Assembly: GCA_040954595.2 (NCBI GenBank)
Contig: CM082579.2
Span: forward strand, 14,756,001-14,820,000
Source of the DNA: Balanoglossus misakiensis
Taxonomy: Eukaryota; Hemichordata
Length of the DNA stretch: 64,000 bases
Reading direction: 5' to 3'
A program made the translations under genes and the position numbers. The notes beneath the pieces are model-generated. The model did not search any database. It saw only the letters and a list, made by a program, of their open reading frames with translations, and had not been told where the DNA came from. Shown here one piece after another: positions 1 to 11,209 of this stretch (position 1 is its first letter; the number at the start of each line of letters is the position of its first letter).

Positions 1-3000
1 CACAGTAACCAGGCCATAGTGGACAGTGTGCTGCCCATTAATTTTGAGTGTTTGGTGGGGTCAACCTTTGCGTCAACATTAACTAGGCCAGAGTGGCCAG
101 TATCGTGCCCATTAATTTTGAGTGTTTGGTGGGGTCAACCTTTGCGTCAACATTAACTAGGCCAGAGTGGCCAGTATCGTGCCCATTATTTTTGAGTGTT
201 TGGTGGGGTCAACCTTTGCGTCAACATTAACTAGGCCAGAGTGGCCAGTATCGTGCCCATTAATTGTGAGTGTTTGGTGGGGTCAACCTTTGCGTCAACA
301 TTAACTAGGCCAGAGTGGCCAGTATCGTGCCCATTAATTTTGAGTGTTTGGTGGGGGTCAACCTTTGCGTCAACATTAACCAGAGCACACAGTAACCAGG
401 CCATAGTGGACAGTGTTCTGCCCATTAATTTTGAGTGTTTGGTGGGGTCAACCTTTGCGTCAACATTAACCAGAGCACACAGTAACCAGGCCGTAGTGGA
501 CAGTGTTCTGCCCATTAATTTTGAGTGTTTGGTGGGGTCAACCTTTGCGTCAACATTAACCAGAGCACACAGTAACCAGGCCGTAGTGGACAGTGTTCTG
601 CCCATTAATTTTGAGTGTTTGGTGGGGTCAACCTTTGCGTCAACATTAACCAGAGCACACAGTAACCAGGCCATAGTGGACAGTGTTCTGCCCATTTATT
701 TTGAGTGTTTGGTGGGGTCAACCTTTGCGTCAACATTAACCAGAGCACACAGTAAGCAGGCCGTAGTGGACAGTGTTCTGCCCATTAATTTTGAGTGTTT
801 GGTGGGGTCAACCTTTGCGTCAACATTAACCAGAGCACACAGTAACCAGGCCATAGTGGACAGTGTGCTGCCCATTAATTTTGAGTGTTTGGTGGGGTCA
901 ACCTTTGCGTCAACATTAACCAGAGCACAGAGTAACCAGGCCATAGTGGACAGTGTTCTGCCCATTAATTTTGAGTGTTTGGTGGGGTCAACCTTTGCAT
1001 TAACATTAATCAGAGCACACAGTAACTAGGCCGTAGTGGACAGTGTTCTGCCCATTAATTTTGAGTGTTTGGTGGGGTCAACCTTTGCATCAACATTAAC
1101 CAGAGCACACAGTAACCAGGCCATAGTGGACAGTGTTCTGCCCATTAATTTTGAGTGTTTGGTGGGGTCAACCTTTGCGTCAACATTAACCAGAGCACAC
1201 AGTAACCAGGCCGTAGTGGACAGTGTTCTGCCCATTAATTTTGAGTGTTTGGTGGGGTCAACCTTTGCGTCAACATTAACTAGGCCAGAGTGGCCAGTAT
1301 CGTGCCCATTAATTTTGAGTGTTTGGTGGGGTCAACCTTTGCGTCAACATTAACTAGGCCAGAGTGGCCAGTATCGTGCCCATTAATTTTGAGTGTTTGG
1401 TGGGGTCAACCTTTGCGTCAACATTAACTAGGCCAGAGTGGCCAGTATCGTGCCCATTAATTTTGAGTGTTTGGTGGGGTCAACCTTTGCGTCAACATTA
1501 ACTAGGCCAGAGTGGCCAGTATCGTGCCCATTAATTTTGAGTGTTTGGTGGGGGTCAACCTTTGCGTCAACATTAACCAGAGCACACAGTAACCAGGCCG
1601 TAGTGGACAGTGTTCTGCCCATTAATGTTGAGTGTTTGGTGGGGTCAACCTTTGCGTCAACATTAACCAGAGCACACAGTAACCAGGCCATAGTGGACAG
1701 TGTGCTGCCCATTAATTTTGAGTGTTTGGTGGGGTCAACCTTTGCGTCAACATTAACCAGAGCACACAGTAACCAGGCCATAGTGGACAGTGTTCTGCCC
1801 ATTAATTTTGAGTGTTTGGTGGGGTCAACCTTTGCGTCAACATTAACCAGAGCACACAGTAACCAGGCCGTAGTGGACAGTGTTCTGCCCATTAATTTTG
1901 AGTGTTTGGTGGGGTCAACCTTTGCGTCAACATTAACCAGAGCACACAGTAACCAGGCCGTAGTGGACAGTGTTCTGCCCATTAATTTTGAGTGTTTGGT
2001 GGGGTCAACCTTTGCGTCAACATTAACCAGAGCACACAGTAACCAGGCCATAGTGGACAGTGTTCTGCCCATTAATTTTGAGTGTTTGGTGGGGTCAACC
2101 TTTGCGTCAACATAGACCAGAGCACACAGTAACCAGGCCGTAGTGGACAGTGTTCTGCCCATTAATTTTGAGTGTTTGGTGGGGTCAACCTTTGCGTCAA
2201 CATTAACCAGAGCACACAGTAACCAGGCCATAGTGGACAGTGTGCTGCCCATTAATTTTGAGTGTTTGGTGGGGTCAACCTTTGCGTCAACATTAACCAG
2301 AGCACACAGTAACCAGGCCATAGTGGACAGTGTTCTGCCCATTAATTTTGAGTGTTTGGTGGGGTCAACCTTTGCGTCAACATTAACCAGAGCACACAGT
2401 AACCAGGCCATAGTGGACAGTATGCTGCCCATTGATTTTGAGTGTTTGGTGGCGTCAACCTTTGCGTCAACATTAACCAGAGCACACAATAACCAGGCCG
2501 TAGTGGACAGTGTTCTGCCCATTAATTTTGAGTGTTTGGTGGCGTCAACCTTTGCGTCAACATTAACCAGAGCACACAGTAACCAGGCCATAGTGGACAG
2601 TGTTCTGCCCATTAATTTTGAGTGTTTGGTGGGGTCAACCTTTGCGTCAACATTAACCAGAGCACACAGTAACCAGTCCGTAGTGGACAGTGTGCTGCCC
2701 ATTAATTTTGAGTGTTTGGTGGGGTCAACCTTTGCGTCAACATTAACTAGGCCAGAGTGGCCAGTATCGTGCCCATTAATTTTGAGTGTTTGGTGGGGGT
2801 CAACCTTTGCGTCAACATTAACTAGGCCAGAGTGGCCAGTATCGTGCCCATTAATTTTGAGTGTTTGGTGGGGGTCAACCTTTGCGTCAACATTAACTAG
2901 GCCAGAGTGGCCAGTATCCTGCCCATTAATTTTGAGTGTTTGGTGGGGTCAACCTTTGCATCAACATTAACCAGAGCACACAGTAACCAGGCCATAGTGG

Positions 3001-5640
3001 ACAGTGTTCTGCCCATTAATTTTGAGTGTTTGGTGGGGTCAACCTTTGCGTCAACATTAACCAGAGCACACAGTAACCAGGCCATAGTGGACAGTGTGCT
3101 GCCCATTAATTTTGAGTGTTTGGTGGGGTCAACCTTTGCGTCAACATAGACCAGAGCACACAGTAACCAGGCCGTAGTGGACAGTGTTCTGCCCATTAAT
3201 TTTGAGTGTTTGGTGGGGTCAACCTTTGCGTCAACATTAACCAAAGCTCACAGTAACCAGGCCATAGTGGACAGTGTGCTGCCCATTAATTTTGAGTGTT
3301 TGGTGGGGTCAACCTTTGCGTCAACATTAACCAGAGCACACAGTAACCAGGCCATAGTGGACAGTGTTCTGCCCATTAATTTTGAGTGTTTGGTGGGGTC
3401 AACCTTTGCGTCAACATTAACCAGAGCACACAGTAACCAGTCCATAGTGGACAGTGTGCTGCCCATTAATTTTGAGTGTTTGGTGGGGTCAACCTTTGCG
3501 TCAACATTAACTAGGCCAGAGTGGCCAGTATCGTGCCCATTAATTTTGAGTGTTTGGTGGGGGTCAACCTTTGCGTCAACATTAACTAGGCCAGAGTGGC
3601 CAGTATCGTGCCCATTAATTTTGAGTGTTTGGTGGGGGTCAACCTTTGCGTCAACATTAACTAGGCCAGAGTGGCCAGTATCCTGCCCATTAATTTTGAG
3701 TGTTTGGTGGGGTCAACCTTTGCATCAACATTAACCAGAGCACACAGTAACCAGGCCATAGTGGACAGTGTTCTGCCCATTAAATTTGAGTGTTTGGTGG
3801 GGTCAACCTTTGCGTCAACATTAACCAGAGCACACAGTAACCAGGCCATATAGGACAGTATGCTGCCCATTAATTTTGAGTGTTTGGTGGGGTCAACCTT
3901 TACGTCAACATAGACCAGAGCACACAGTAACCAGGCCGTAGTGGACAGTGTTCTGCCCATTAATTTTGAGTGTTTGGTGGGGTCAACCTTTGCGTCAACA
4001 TTAACCAGAGCACACAGTAACCAGGCCATAGTGGACAGTGTGCTGCCCATTAATTTTGAGTGTTTGGTGGGGTCAACCTTTGCGTCAACATTAACCAGAG
4101 CACACAGTAACCAGGCCATAGTGGACAGTGTTCTGCCCATTAATTTTGAGTGTTCGGTGGGGTCAACCTTTGCGTCAACATTAACCAGAGCACACAGTAA
4201 CCAGGCCATAGTGGACAGTGTGCTGCCCATTAATTTTGAGTGTTTGGTGGCGTCAACCTTTGCGTCAACATTAACCAGAGCACACAGTAACCAGGCCGTA
4301 GTGGACAGTGTTCTGCCCATTAATTTTGAGTGTTCGGTGGGGTCAACCTTTGCGTCAACATTAACCAGAGCACACAGTAACCAGGCCATAGTGGACAGTG
4401 TGCTGCATATTAATTTTGAGTGTTCGGTGGGGTCAACCTTTGCGTCAACATTAACCAGAGCACACAGTAACCAGGCCATATAGGACAGTATGCTGCCCAT
4501 TAATTTTGAGTGTTTGGTGGGGTCAACCTTTGCGTCAACATTAACCAGAGCACACAGTAACCAGGCCGTAGTGGACAGTGTTCTGCCCATTAATTTTGAG
4601 TGTTCGGTGGGGTCAACCTTTGCGTCAACATTAACCAGAGCACACAGTAACCAGGCCATAGTGGACAGTGTGCTGCCCATTAATTTTGAGTGTTTGGTGG
4701 CGTCAACCTTTGCGTCAACATTAACCAGAGCACACAATAACCAGGCCGTTGTGGACAGTGTTCTGCCCATTAATTTTGAGTGTTTGGTGGGGTCAACCTT
4801 TGCGTCAACATTAACCAGAGCACACAGTAACCAGGCCATAGTGGACAGTGTTCTGCCCATTAATTTTGAGTGTTTGGTGGGGTCAACCTTTGCGTCAACA
4901 TTAACCAGAGCACACAGTAACCAGTCCGTAGTGGACAGTGTGCTGCCCATTAATTTTGAGTGTTTGGTGGGGTCAACCTTTGCGTCAACATTACCTAGGC
5001 CAGAGTGGCCAGTATCGTGCCCATTAATTTTGAGTGTTTGGTGGGGGTCAACCTTTGCGTCAACATTAACTAGGCCAGAGTGGCCAGTATCGTGCCCATT
5101 AATGGTGAGTGTTTGGTGGGGGTCAACCTTTGCGTCAACATTAACTAGGCCAGAGTGGCCAGTATCCTGCCCATTAATTTTGAGTGTTTGGTGGGGTCAA
5201 CCTTTGCATCAACATTAACCAGAGCACACAGTAACCAGGCCGTAGTGGACAGTGTGCTGCCCATTAATTTTGAGTGTTTGGTGGGGTCAACCTTTGCGTC
5301 AACATTAACCAGAGCACACAGTAACCAGGCCATAGTGGACAGTATGCTGCCCATTGATTTTGAGTGTTTGGTGGGGTCAACCTTTGCGTCAACATTAACT
5401 AGGCCAGAGTGGCCAGTATCGTGCCCATTAATTTTGAGTGTTTGGTGGGGTCAACCTTTGCGTCTACATTAACTAGGCCAGAGTGGCCAGTATGCTGCCT
5501 ATTAATTTTGAGTGTTTGGTGGGGTCAACCTTTGCGTCAACATTAAGCAGGCCAGACAGTAACCAGGCCAGAGTGGACAGTATCCTGCCTATTAATTTTG
5601 AGTGATTTGTGGGTCAATTTGATCAAATACTGCCTACCGC
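1..5640. repeat. Satellite array of mixed 90-bp and 74/75-bp units
   Basis: Tandem repeats fill the interval and run off the left edge. The long unit is 90 bp (about 46 copies) and the short unit 74 bp, or 75 bp when GTGGGGTC gains a fifth G (19 copies). They share CCCATTAATTTTGAGTGTTT and the ACCTTTGCGTCAACATTAA end. They differ in the middle: about 40 bp containing CACACAGTAACCAGG in the long unit against about 24 bp containing GCCAGAGTGGCCAGTAT in the short one. Short units occur in blocks near 82-355, 1275-1555, 2745-2935, 3510-3705, 4994-5200 and 5398-5520. Variant markers recur: GTATCCTGCCC followed by TTTGCATCAAC near 2910, 3675 and 5160, and ACATAGACC near 2111, 3145 and 3909. This means multi-unit blocks (764 bp, for example) were themselves duplicated. 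Because 90 is 30 codons, frames stay open on both strands; I do not regard them as genes. Confidence 0.97.
5530..5640. repeat. Degenerate end of the 90/74-bp satellite
   Basis: The last unit is a chimera of short- and long-unit middles (GCCAGACAGTAACCAGG next to GAGTGGACAGTATCCTG). It is followed by a damaged copy (GAGTGATTTGTGGGTC) and then by unrelated sequence from about 5620. Divergence toward an array edge is normal for satellites, so this marks the true right boundary of the array. Confidence 0.8.
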
Positions 5641-5766
5641 TGGCGCTGCATATTTGAAGAAATGTGAAAAGATGGCAAGACAGGTTTGGTAAATGTGGGC
5701 CCCCTAACTGAAGCAAAAGCACAAACTTAAAACAAAGATATGAATTTGGAAGAGTTTTATTTAATA

Positions 5767-5894
5767 CATATGAAAAATAATGAAGACTTATGCTTCAAAG
5801 TAAGTATCGACGGAGTCGAACCGCCAATGCTGCAATGGCATTATACCCATAATACTTTTTTGCTTTTTGCATGAATTTCATTATTTTTCATATG
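5767..5894. repeat. 128-bp inverted-repeat element (18-bp perfect arms)
   Basis: CATATGAAAAATAATGAA at 5767-5784 is matched exactly by its reverse complement at 5877-5894, with a 92-bp interior that itself folds (AAGTATC near 5802 against AATACTT near 5851). It looks like a very short foldback or MITE-type insertion. I see no clear target-site duplication. The interior holds the tRNA-like fold listed separately. Confidence 0.6.
5802..5857 (-). other. tRNA-like fold with an exact B-box, no D-arm
   Basis: Read on the minus strand, 56 nt can fold into a 7-bp acceptor-type stem (AAGTATT with GATACTT, one G-T pair), a 5-bp hairpin (AATGC/GCATT, 7-nt loop CATTGCA) and a 5-bp T-arm (GGCGG/CCGTC) with loop TTCGACT. 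GGTTCGACTCC fits the RNA polymerase III B-box consensus exactly. There is no D-arm, no variable loop and no U33, so I do not call a functional tRNA. It may be a decayed tRNA-derived SINE head or chance folding inside an inverted repeat. Confidence 0.25.
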
Positions 5895-6561
5895 CTGTGC
5901 AGCTAAAGTGTGGCTAGATGACTAACTGCTGATGTAAAATATCTTGCATACCAATTTGGAACAATTACCCCAAGTAGTGGTCAAACAGAAACAATGCTTG
6001 CATTCAATTTAAAACAAGGTGACAAAAGTGGTTGAAATGAAACAATAAGCAAAAACAGTGTTTATCAAACTGAAATAATGTGGTCGAAATGAAACAATGA
6101 GCAAAAACAGTGTTTATCAAACTGAAATAATGTGCCAAAATAGCTCCTGTTGATATTGCACAAAATTAACTGTTGCATTCTACCCTTGAGTTAATTTTTA
6201 TTTCCAGGCAATTATGTGCTTAATACTAAATATTATCTATGGGTACAAACCATCAGTTTCTTAAGTGCAAATCGCAAGAAGCTCCCCCATACAATTTTAG
6301 TGTTTTTTTAAATCAAGCAAGATAATTACATACTGTGTGATAAACTAACTAACTTTACGCGCCTGGGGACAGTTAAAAACCTCGAGCCAAATATAAAATG
6401 AGGAAAAACTGCCCCCTCCCCCGTTGTGAATTTTAAAAGGTTGGGGCTCAAACTAACCAGAATTGTCTTGCCGACTCCTATTTTTCTGTGTACATTTTGA
6501 TGTATTGTTGTTACGCGAGATTGAGGATTCGTGTTGATGCGGGAATTACGATGACGAAAGC
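5895..6561. other. AT-rich intergenic DNA, no gene seen
   Basis: No splice-bounded exon, RNA gene or transposon end was recognised here apart from the 52-bp duplication listed separately. Short frames on the minus strand near 6326-6583 have no recognisable motif. Confidence 0.6.
6028..6131. repeat. 52-bp tandem duplication (2 copies)
   Basis: Two head-to-tail copies with exact 52-bp spacing, beginning GTGGTTGAAATG and GTGGTCGAAATG. Both contain AGCAAAAACAGTGTTTATCA and differ at only a couple of positions, so the duplication is recent. Confidence 0.9.
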
Positions 6562-6755
6562 AAAAAATCCATCGGCGAATCAAACGGGCACACGGCGAAA
6601 TTCCATTACACGACGATCCAACTGCGATGAAGAACGCGAACGCGGGTAACGTTGTAAAAAATCCATCGGCGAATCAAACGGGCACACGGCGAAATTCCAT
6701 TACATGACGAGCGACCTGCAATGAAGAACGCGAACGCGGGTAACGCTGCAAAAAA
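6562..6755. repeat. 94-bp tandem duplication (2 copies plus stub)
   Basis: ATCCATCGGCGAATCAAACG occurs at 6567 and 6661, 94 bp apart. Each copy continues through GGGCACACGGCGAAATTCC and ends in GAAGAACGCGAACGCGGGTA. A third copy starts at about 6752 with AAAAAATCCG and stops. The unit is CpG-rich compared with the surrounding AT-rich DNA. Confidence 0.88.
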
Positions 6756-6779
6756 TCCGCAGACAATTATTACACGAAT

Positions 6780-7181
6780 GCATAGCAACAATTATTTTAC
6801 CCAACCTGACACTAATAAATTACCCAATGATTTTAAATTTCTTATTATTACACCCCAACTAATCATTATACCTTTGTAATATTATCACCGTTTATACACA
6901 TCCCATAATGTTTATACCATCAAGTTAATACCATTTTATTATTATTATACCACCAAAACCATGTGTTACCCATTTTTTTTATTATTACACCATTGATGTT
7001 AACACCTTTATATATTATACCGGTATTTACCCTCTGTACATGTACAGTTTTTATTTACCACGTGGCATTACTCATGTTTTTATAGTATTTTAATTACTTA
7101 TCATACCCTTGAAACCATAATATTATACCCTTGCAGACAGTTTTATTATAGTACCCTTGTGCACAATGTCTTATTAGTCAT
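6780..7181. repeat. Low-complexity TTATTATACC-rich stretch
   Basis: Irregular repetition of short motifs such as ATTATTATACC and TTATACCA gives strong strand asymmetry: G is rare on the plus strand. The period is too degenerate to state. It passes directly into the ordered 60-bp repeat at 7182. Confidence 0.6.
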
Positions 7182-7362
7182 CATACACCAACCCTTCACC
7201 ATTTCATTAGATTATACCATTTTTATTAGCCTAACCTGTTTATACACCAACCCTTCACCATTCCGTTAGATTATACCATTTTTTATTACCCTAACATATT
7301 CATACACCAACCCTTTACCATTCCCTCAGATTAAACCATTTTTATTAGCCTAACCTATTGAC
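7182..7362. repeat. 60-bp tandem repeat (3 copies)
   Basis: ATACACCAACCC starts at 7182, 7242 and 7302, exactly 60 bp apart. Each copy continues with CACCATT or TACCATT, then AGATTATACCATTTTT or a close variant, then TAACCT. Confidence 0.9.
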
Positions 7363-7404
7363 AGCATCCCTCTGGTTTTGATATTGTTATCTGGTGCGGC
7401 GTTG

Positions 7405-8400
7405 TTGTAGATATTGATTAGACTCCCTCCGGCGATGATAATACCAATGAACCTATTGAAAAAAAAGAATGAATATTATTAATTAGATCAGATCAACAAA
7501 TCATGGCGTCGTTCATCCCTCTGGTCACAGGAGCATCATCTGGCGTCGTTACAGGTTTAAGTTCATCCCTCCAGTACAGTATAAGGTGGCGGCGTCGTTA
7601 CAAGTATTAAGTTCATCTCTCCAGTACAGTATTAGGTGGCGGCGTCGTTACAAGTATTAACTTCATCTCTCCAGTACAGTATTAGGTGGCGGCGTCGTTA
7701 CAAGGATTAACTTCATCTCTCCAGTACAGTATTAGGTGGCGGCGTCGTTACAAGTTTAAGTTCATCCCTCCAGTACAGTATTAGGTGGCGGCGTCGTTAC
7801 AAGTATTAACTTCATCCCTCCAGTACAGTATTAGGTGGCGGCGTCGTTACAAGTATTAACTTCATCTCTCCAGTACAGTATTAGGTGGCGGCGTCGTTAC
7901 AAGTATTAACTTCATCTCTCCAGTACAGTATTAGGTGGCGGCGTCGTTACAAGTATTAACTTCATCTCTCCAGTACAGTATTAGGTGGCGGCGTCGTTAC
8001 AAGTATTAAGTTCATCTCTCCAGTACAGTATTAGGTGGCGGCGTCGTTACAAGTATTAAGTTCATCTCTCCAGTACAGTATTAGGTGGCGGCGTCGTTAC
8101 AAGTATTAACTTCATCACTCCAGTACAGTATTAGGTTGCGGCGTCGTTACAAGTATTAACTTCATCTCTCCAGTACAGTATTAGGTGGCGGCGTCGTTAC
8201 AAGTATTAACTTCATCTCTCCAGTACAGTATTAGGTGGCGGCGTCGTTACAAGTTTAAGTTCATACCTCCAGTACAGTATTAGGTGGCGACGTCGTTACA
8301 AATATTACACTCCCTCCAGCAGCAGTGTTACCAAAGAACCTAATGTAAAAAAAGAATGAAATTATTTTAATAATCTGATTAGGTCAAGTCATCATATTGA
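7405..8400. repeat. 50-bp minisatellite bracketed by a diverged direct repeat
   Basis: The core (about 7540-8310) holds 15-16 copies of a 50-bp unit containing CTCCAGTACAGTATTAGGTG, GCGGCGTCGTTACAAG and TTCATCTC. The two sides match each other in direct orientation: left about 7405-7505 (ACTCCCTCCGGC, CAATGAACCTATTG, AAAAAAGAATGAA) and right about 8300-8400 (ACTCCCTCCAGC, CAAAGAACCTAATG, AAAAAAGAATGAA). The minisatellite therefore sits between paired flanks, as if it grew inside or between copies of a roughly 100-bp sequence. A 50-bp period breaks reading frame, so it is not coding. Confidence 0.93.
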
Positions 8401-8436
8401 TAAAGAAAACGACAAGAAGAAATCATTTAAAAATTA

Positions 8437-8690
8437 ACGCTGCCAGCACCATTGGTTGGGCCCAAACGGTTCCCATGGTTACCAGGGTATGCCAAGGCTG
8501 TATTCTGCTGTGAATACCAAGATATATGAAAGCTGGTCAAAGGTTACCCCAGGGTCATTGAAAATCGCAAAAAATAGCGTCAAGGACACTGTGGTCTCAT
8601 TTAGTGATTACACTAGAAAAAGTCTACACAGGAGTACAGACAGACAGACACACACATAGAGAGGCAATAAAATATGATGCCCCCCCCAGC
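8437..8690 (+). mobile_element. Fragment of the GCTGC(A)AGCA-headed repeat family
   Basis: The start, GCTGCCAGCACCATTGG then GGGCCCAA, aligns with the head of the element at 40454 (GCTGCAAGCAGCATTGA then GGGGCCCAAGC). About 190 bp later comes an ACAGACAGACAGACACACAC microsatellite, the same order as in other hairpin-ended elements here. The expected terminal hairpin with CTAA is not visible, so this copy is truncated or diverged at its 3' side. Confidence 0.5.
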
Positions 8691-8725
8691 CCCGAAAACA
8701 TCTTGATCTTATGTATGCTGGCCTG

Positions 8726-8920
8726 GTACAATAGACAAACCAGCCAATTAATGAAAATTTTGTACAAATACAGAGCTCAAAGTTGCATTTTAGTGAGCCC
8801 AAAAGCAAATTAACTCAATGTTACGACAAATTTTACTTTTGCCACTCAAAGTTTGCATCGGTGGGGTGGGATGGCAAGTACTCTTCCCTGATACAATAGA
8901 CAAACCAGCCAATAAATGAA
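8726..8920. repeat. Pair of 30-bp direct repeats
   Basis: TACAATAGACAAACCAGCCA followed by ATTAATGAAA (near 8728) or ATAAATGAAA (near 8890) appears twice about 160 bp apart with one mismatch. The DNA between and after it, to about 9084, shows no gene or element end that I recognise. Confidence 0.75.
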
Positions 8921-9084
8921 ATGAGGTGAAGAATGAAGGTGAAGAATGAATAACTTTATTTGATTCCATTATCTAAACAAACACATCCAATTAACTTCCT
9001 ACTCAAATTTCAAAGTAATCAGTCATAGGTTTTGTAAATCATCATGAGAAATCACCCTGAAACCAAATCAAATCAAAAATCATA

Positions 9085-9378
9085 TAAGCCTAGTCGGGCT
9101 CTGCGCTCCAGCTCAAGGAACCAGTTGTGTGTACCAAAGTACAGACTCAAAACATATGGTGGATGTGCCTTTTCCCTTGTCGCGCCACAACTTTGGAATT
9201 CTCTGCCATCTGACATTCAACAGGCTTCTAGTCTCAACATTTTCAAACAAAAACTCAAGACATTTCTATTTGTCAAAGCCTACGAACACTGATGTTATAC
9301 TTTCAGCGCCTTTGGAAATAACATTGTTATTGATTCTGGCGCTTTATAAATGTTTGTTTTGATTTGATTTGATTTGAT
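9085..9378 (+). mobile_element. L2/CR1-like LINE, 3'-terminal fragment
   Basis: The last roughly 70 codons of a non-LTR retrotransposon ORF2 end with a stop at 9290-9292. The conserved C-terminal signature is clear: YGGCAFSLVAPQLWNSLPSD, then SLNIFKQKLKTFLF. The 3' UTR (9293-9352) ends in GGCGCTTTATAAATG followed by a TTTGATTTGATTTGAT tail, typical of CR1/L2 LINEs that end in short tandem repeats rather than poly(A). It is heavily 5'-truncated. The tail abuts the first copy of the 390-bp duplication at 9380, so the LINE integrated at that repeat's edge. Confidence 0.9.
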
Positions 9379-9379
9379 C

Positions 9380-9755
9380 CCCCAAAAATATACTATTCAA
9401 TTCATCAAGTTGATTTGAAAAACATACATGCAAATCTTACTTGAGCTACCCCTAACATGACTAACAAATTTTAAAGCAATGGAACAAGCGGTTTTAGAGA
9501 AAAAAAATTAATTAAACAAGGCTGAAATTGCTCCAAAATTATCAATATGCAAATTTTGCAACATTTCAACAAAAGTATTGTAACTCATATCACCTACATG
9601 AAGCTTCATACTAAAATTTTTTACCACAAATGAGGAAAAAGGCAAAAAATGCATAAAATAGAACATTCAAACTATTAGTTCAAAAAATACAGGATTGTAT
9701 GTGGTTGACATAAGGTACTTGCATACCAATTGTCAAATCAATCTGTAAATTATCA
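9380..9755 (+). repeat. 390-bp direct duplication, copy 1
   Basis: It matches 10470-10865 almost base for base: AAAAATATACTATTCAATTC, then TGAAAAACATACATGCAAAT, through to TACTTGCATACCAATTGTCA. Copy 1 carries a short internal deletion in the AAGCTTCATACTAAA region. It is part of the larger degenerate repeat field. Confidence 0.88.
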
Positions 9756-10469
9756 TGAGAACAAACCCTGAAACCTTCAAATCAAATTTCAAAGCAGTGG
9801 GGGTAAAGGGGGCACAGTACGATATTTTACCCACAACTCTCCATGATTTGTATCATCGAGATTGTCCATTTAATTACTTTCTGTTTTAGATACTAACAAT
9901 GATATGAAGTACATATAACTGTATTAAGATTTATCTAGAAAAAGTATGTTGAGGAATTAGAGTGAAAATTTCAAAATCAAGATTTAAAAGCCATAGAAAT
10001 CAAAGTATTCATTCATGTACGTCAAATGTCACACTTAGGAGGAAAGAAGCAATGACTAACTGAGGTGGCCAGTCTCTGTTGAAAGTTAACATGTAAATTT
10101 CCATTGTTCTGTCTATAGAAAAAAATCAATATCGTTTTGTTTGATTAAACAAGTGTTTCAAGTGTCCCTGTTTTACTTCAAACTTTTTTGTATCGGCTGG
10201 CTATGCAATTGCTTATTTTATAAAATTTGTATCTCCTCTTTCAATAATGCATGATTTTGTTTATCATTTGAAATGGTAATTGACAATAAGATTCGCCTTT
10301 AAAGCATGCTCTCAAAATTTGTATTAGTGGTCTACAATTTTCTCTACACATGTGAACTTTGCCTGGTTTGACCGAGTAATCTCTGGTTGTACAAACCAGA
10401 GTGATTCATGGGATATTTCACGTACTGTGGGGGGTTCTGAGAAGAGTTTTGACCAAAAATGGCAAAAAT
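9756..10469. other. Diverged repeat DNA between the 390-bp duplicates
   Basis: AT-rich sequence with weak similarity to the 9380-23612 field (TTGTCAAATCAATCTG, CATACATG). No gene or clear transposon end is visible. Confidence 0.5.
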
Positions 10470-10865
10470 CATCCCAAAAATATACTATTCAATTCATCAA
10501 GTTGATTTGAAAAACATACATGCAAATCTTACTTGGGCTACCCCTAATATGACTAACAAATTTCAAAGCAATGTAACAACCGGTTTAAAACAAAAATTCA
10601 AAAACGGCCGAAATTGCTCCAAAATTATGAATATGCAAATTTTGCAACATTTTAACAAAAGTATGCTAACTCATATCACCTATATGAAGCTTCATACTAA
10701 ATTTCAAAGAAGTCGTCTCATCAATTTTAGAAAAGTAGATGTTTTACCAAAAATGAGGAAAAAGGCAAAAAATGCATAAAAATAGAACATTCAAACTATT
10801 CAAAATACAGGACTGTATGTGGTTGACATAAGGTACTTGCATACCAATTGTCAAATCAATCTGAC
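10470..10865 (+). repeat. 390-bp direct duplication, copy 2
   Basis: Second copy of the 9380-9755 block, with about 1.09 kb between equivalent points. It keeps the segment GAAGCTTCATACTAAATTTC and AAGTCGTCTCATC that is shortened in copy 1. Confidence 0.88.
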
Positions 10866-11209
10866 CAGTGGTTTTGACCAATTTCAAATTTTCCCAGCTA
10901 ATTTGCATTTATTTAACAATTTCAACTGAATATGGCTGCCAGGTCAAATGACTGATTTGAATTTCAAGGTGCACACTCATTGGCAAGGACAACTGTGACA
11001 AATTCAAGAAGCATAGGTGTGGCAGGTTTTCAGAGCAAGGTGTAAAAAATATCCAGGGAATGGGGCCCAAGCTCCTAAAAACCCAGCACAATACCAATAG
11101 GGACTCATATTACTAACAAAGTGTAAGCCTGTAATAAGTCAAAAGCTGCACATCTTTTTACCACCTCGTGCCAGTACTAAGCAATAAGACTTTTTATAGA
11201 GTTGTTTAA

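Noticed and set aside
231-5472. Long open frames on both strands (up to 429 codons of a 30-residue repeat)
   Set aside because: They follow automatically from a 90-bp tandem unit with no stop in the relevant frames. Both strands are equally open, 74-bp units break them, and no start context, splice site or terminator is visible.
5802-5857. Calling a functional tRNA gene
   Set aside because: No D-arm, no variable loop, no U33 and no normal anticodon loop. Only the B-box, T-arm and acceptor pairing support it, so it is reported as tRNA-like.
7540-8310. Regular 50-bp repeats resembling a CRISPR array
   Set aside because: Units are contiguous and almost identical throughout, with no unique spacers, and the context is animal nuclear DNA.
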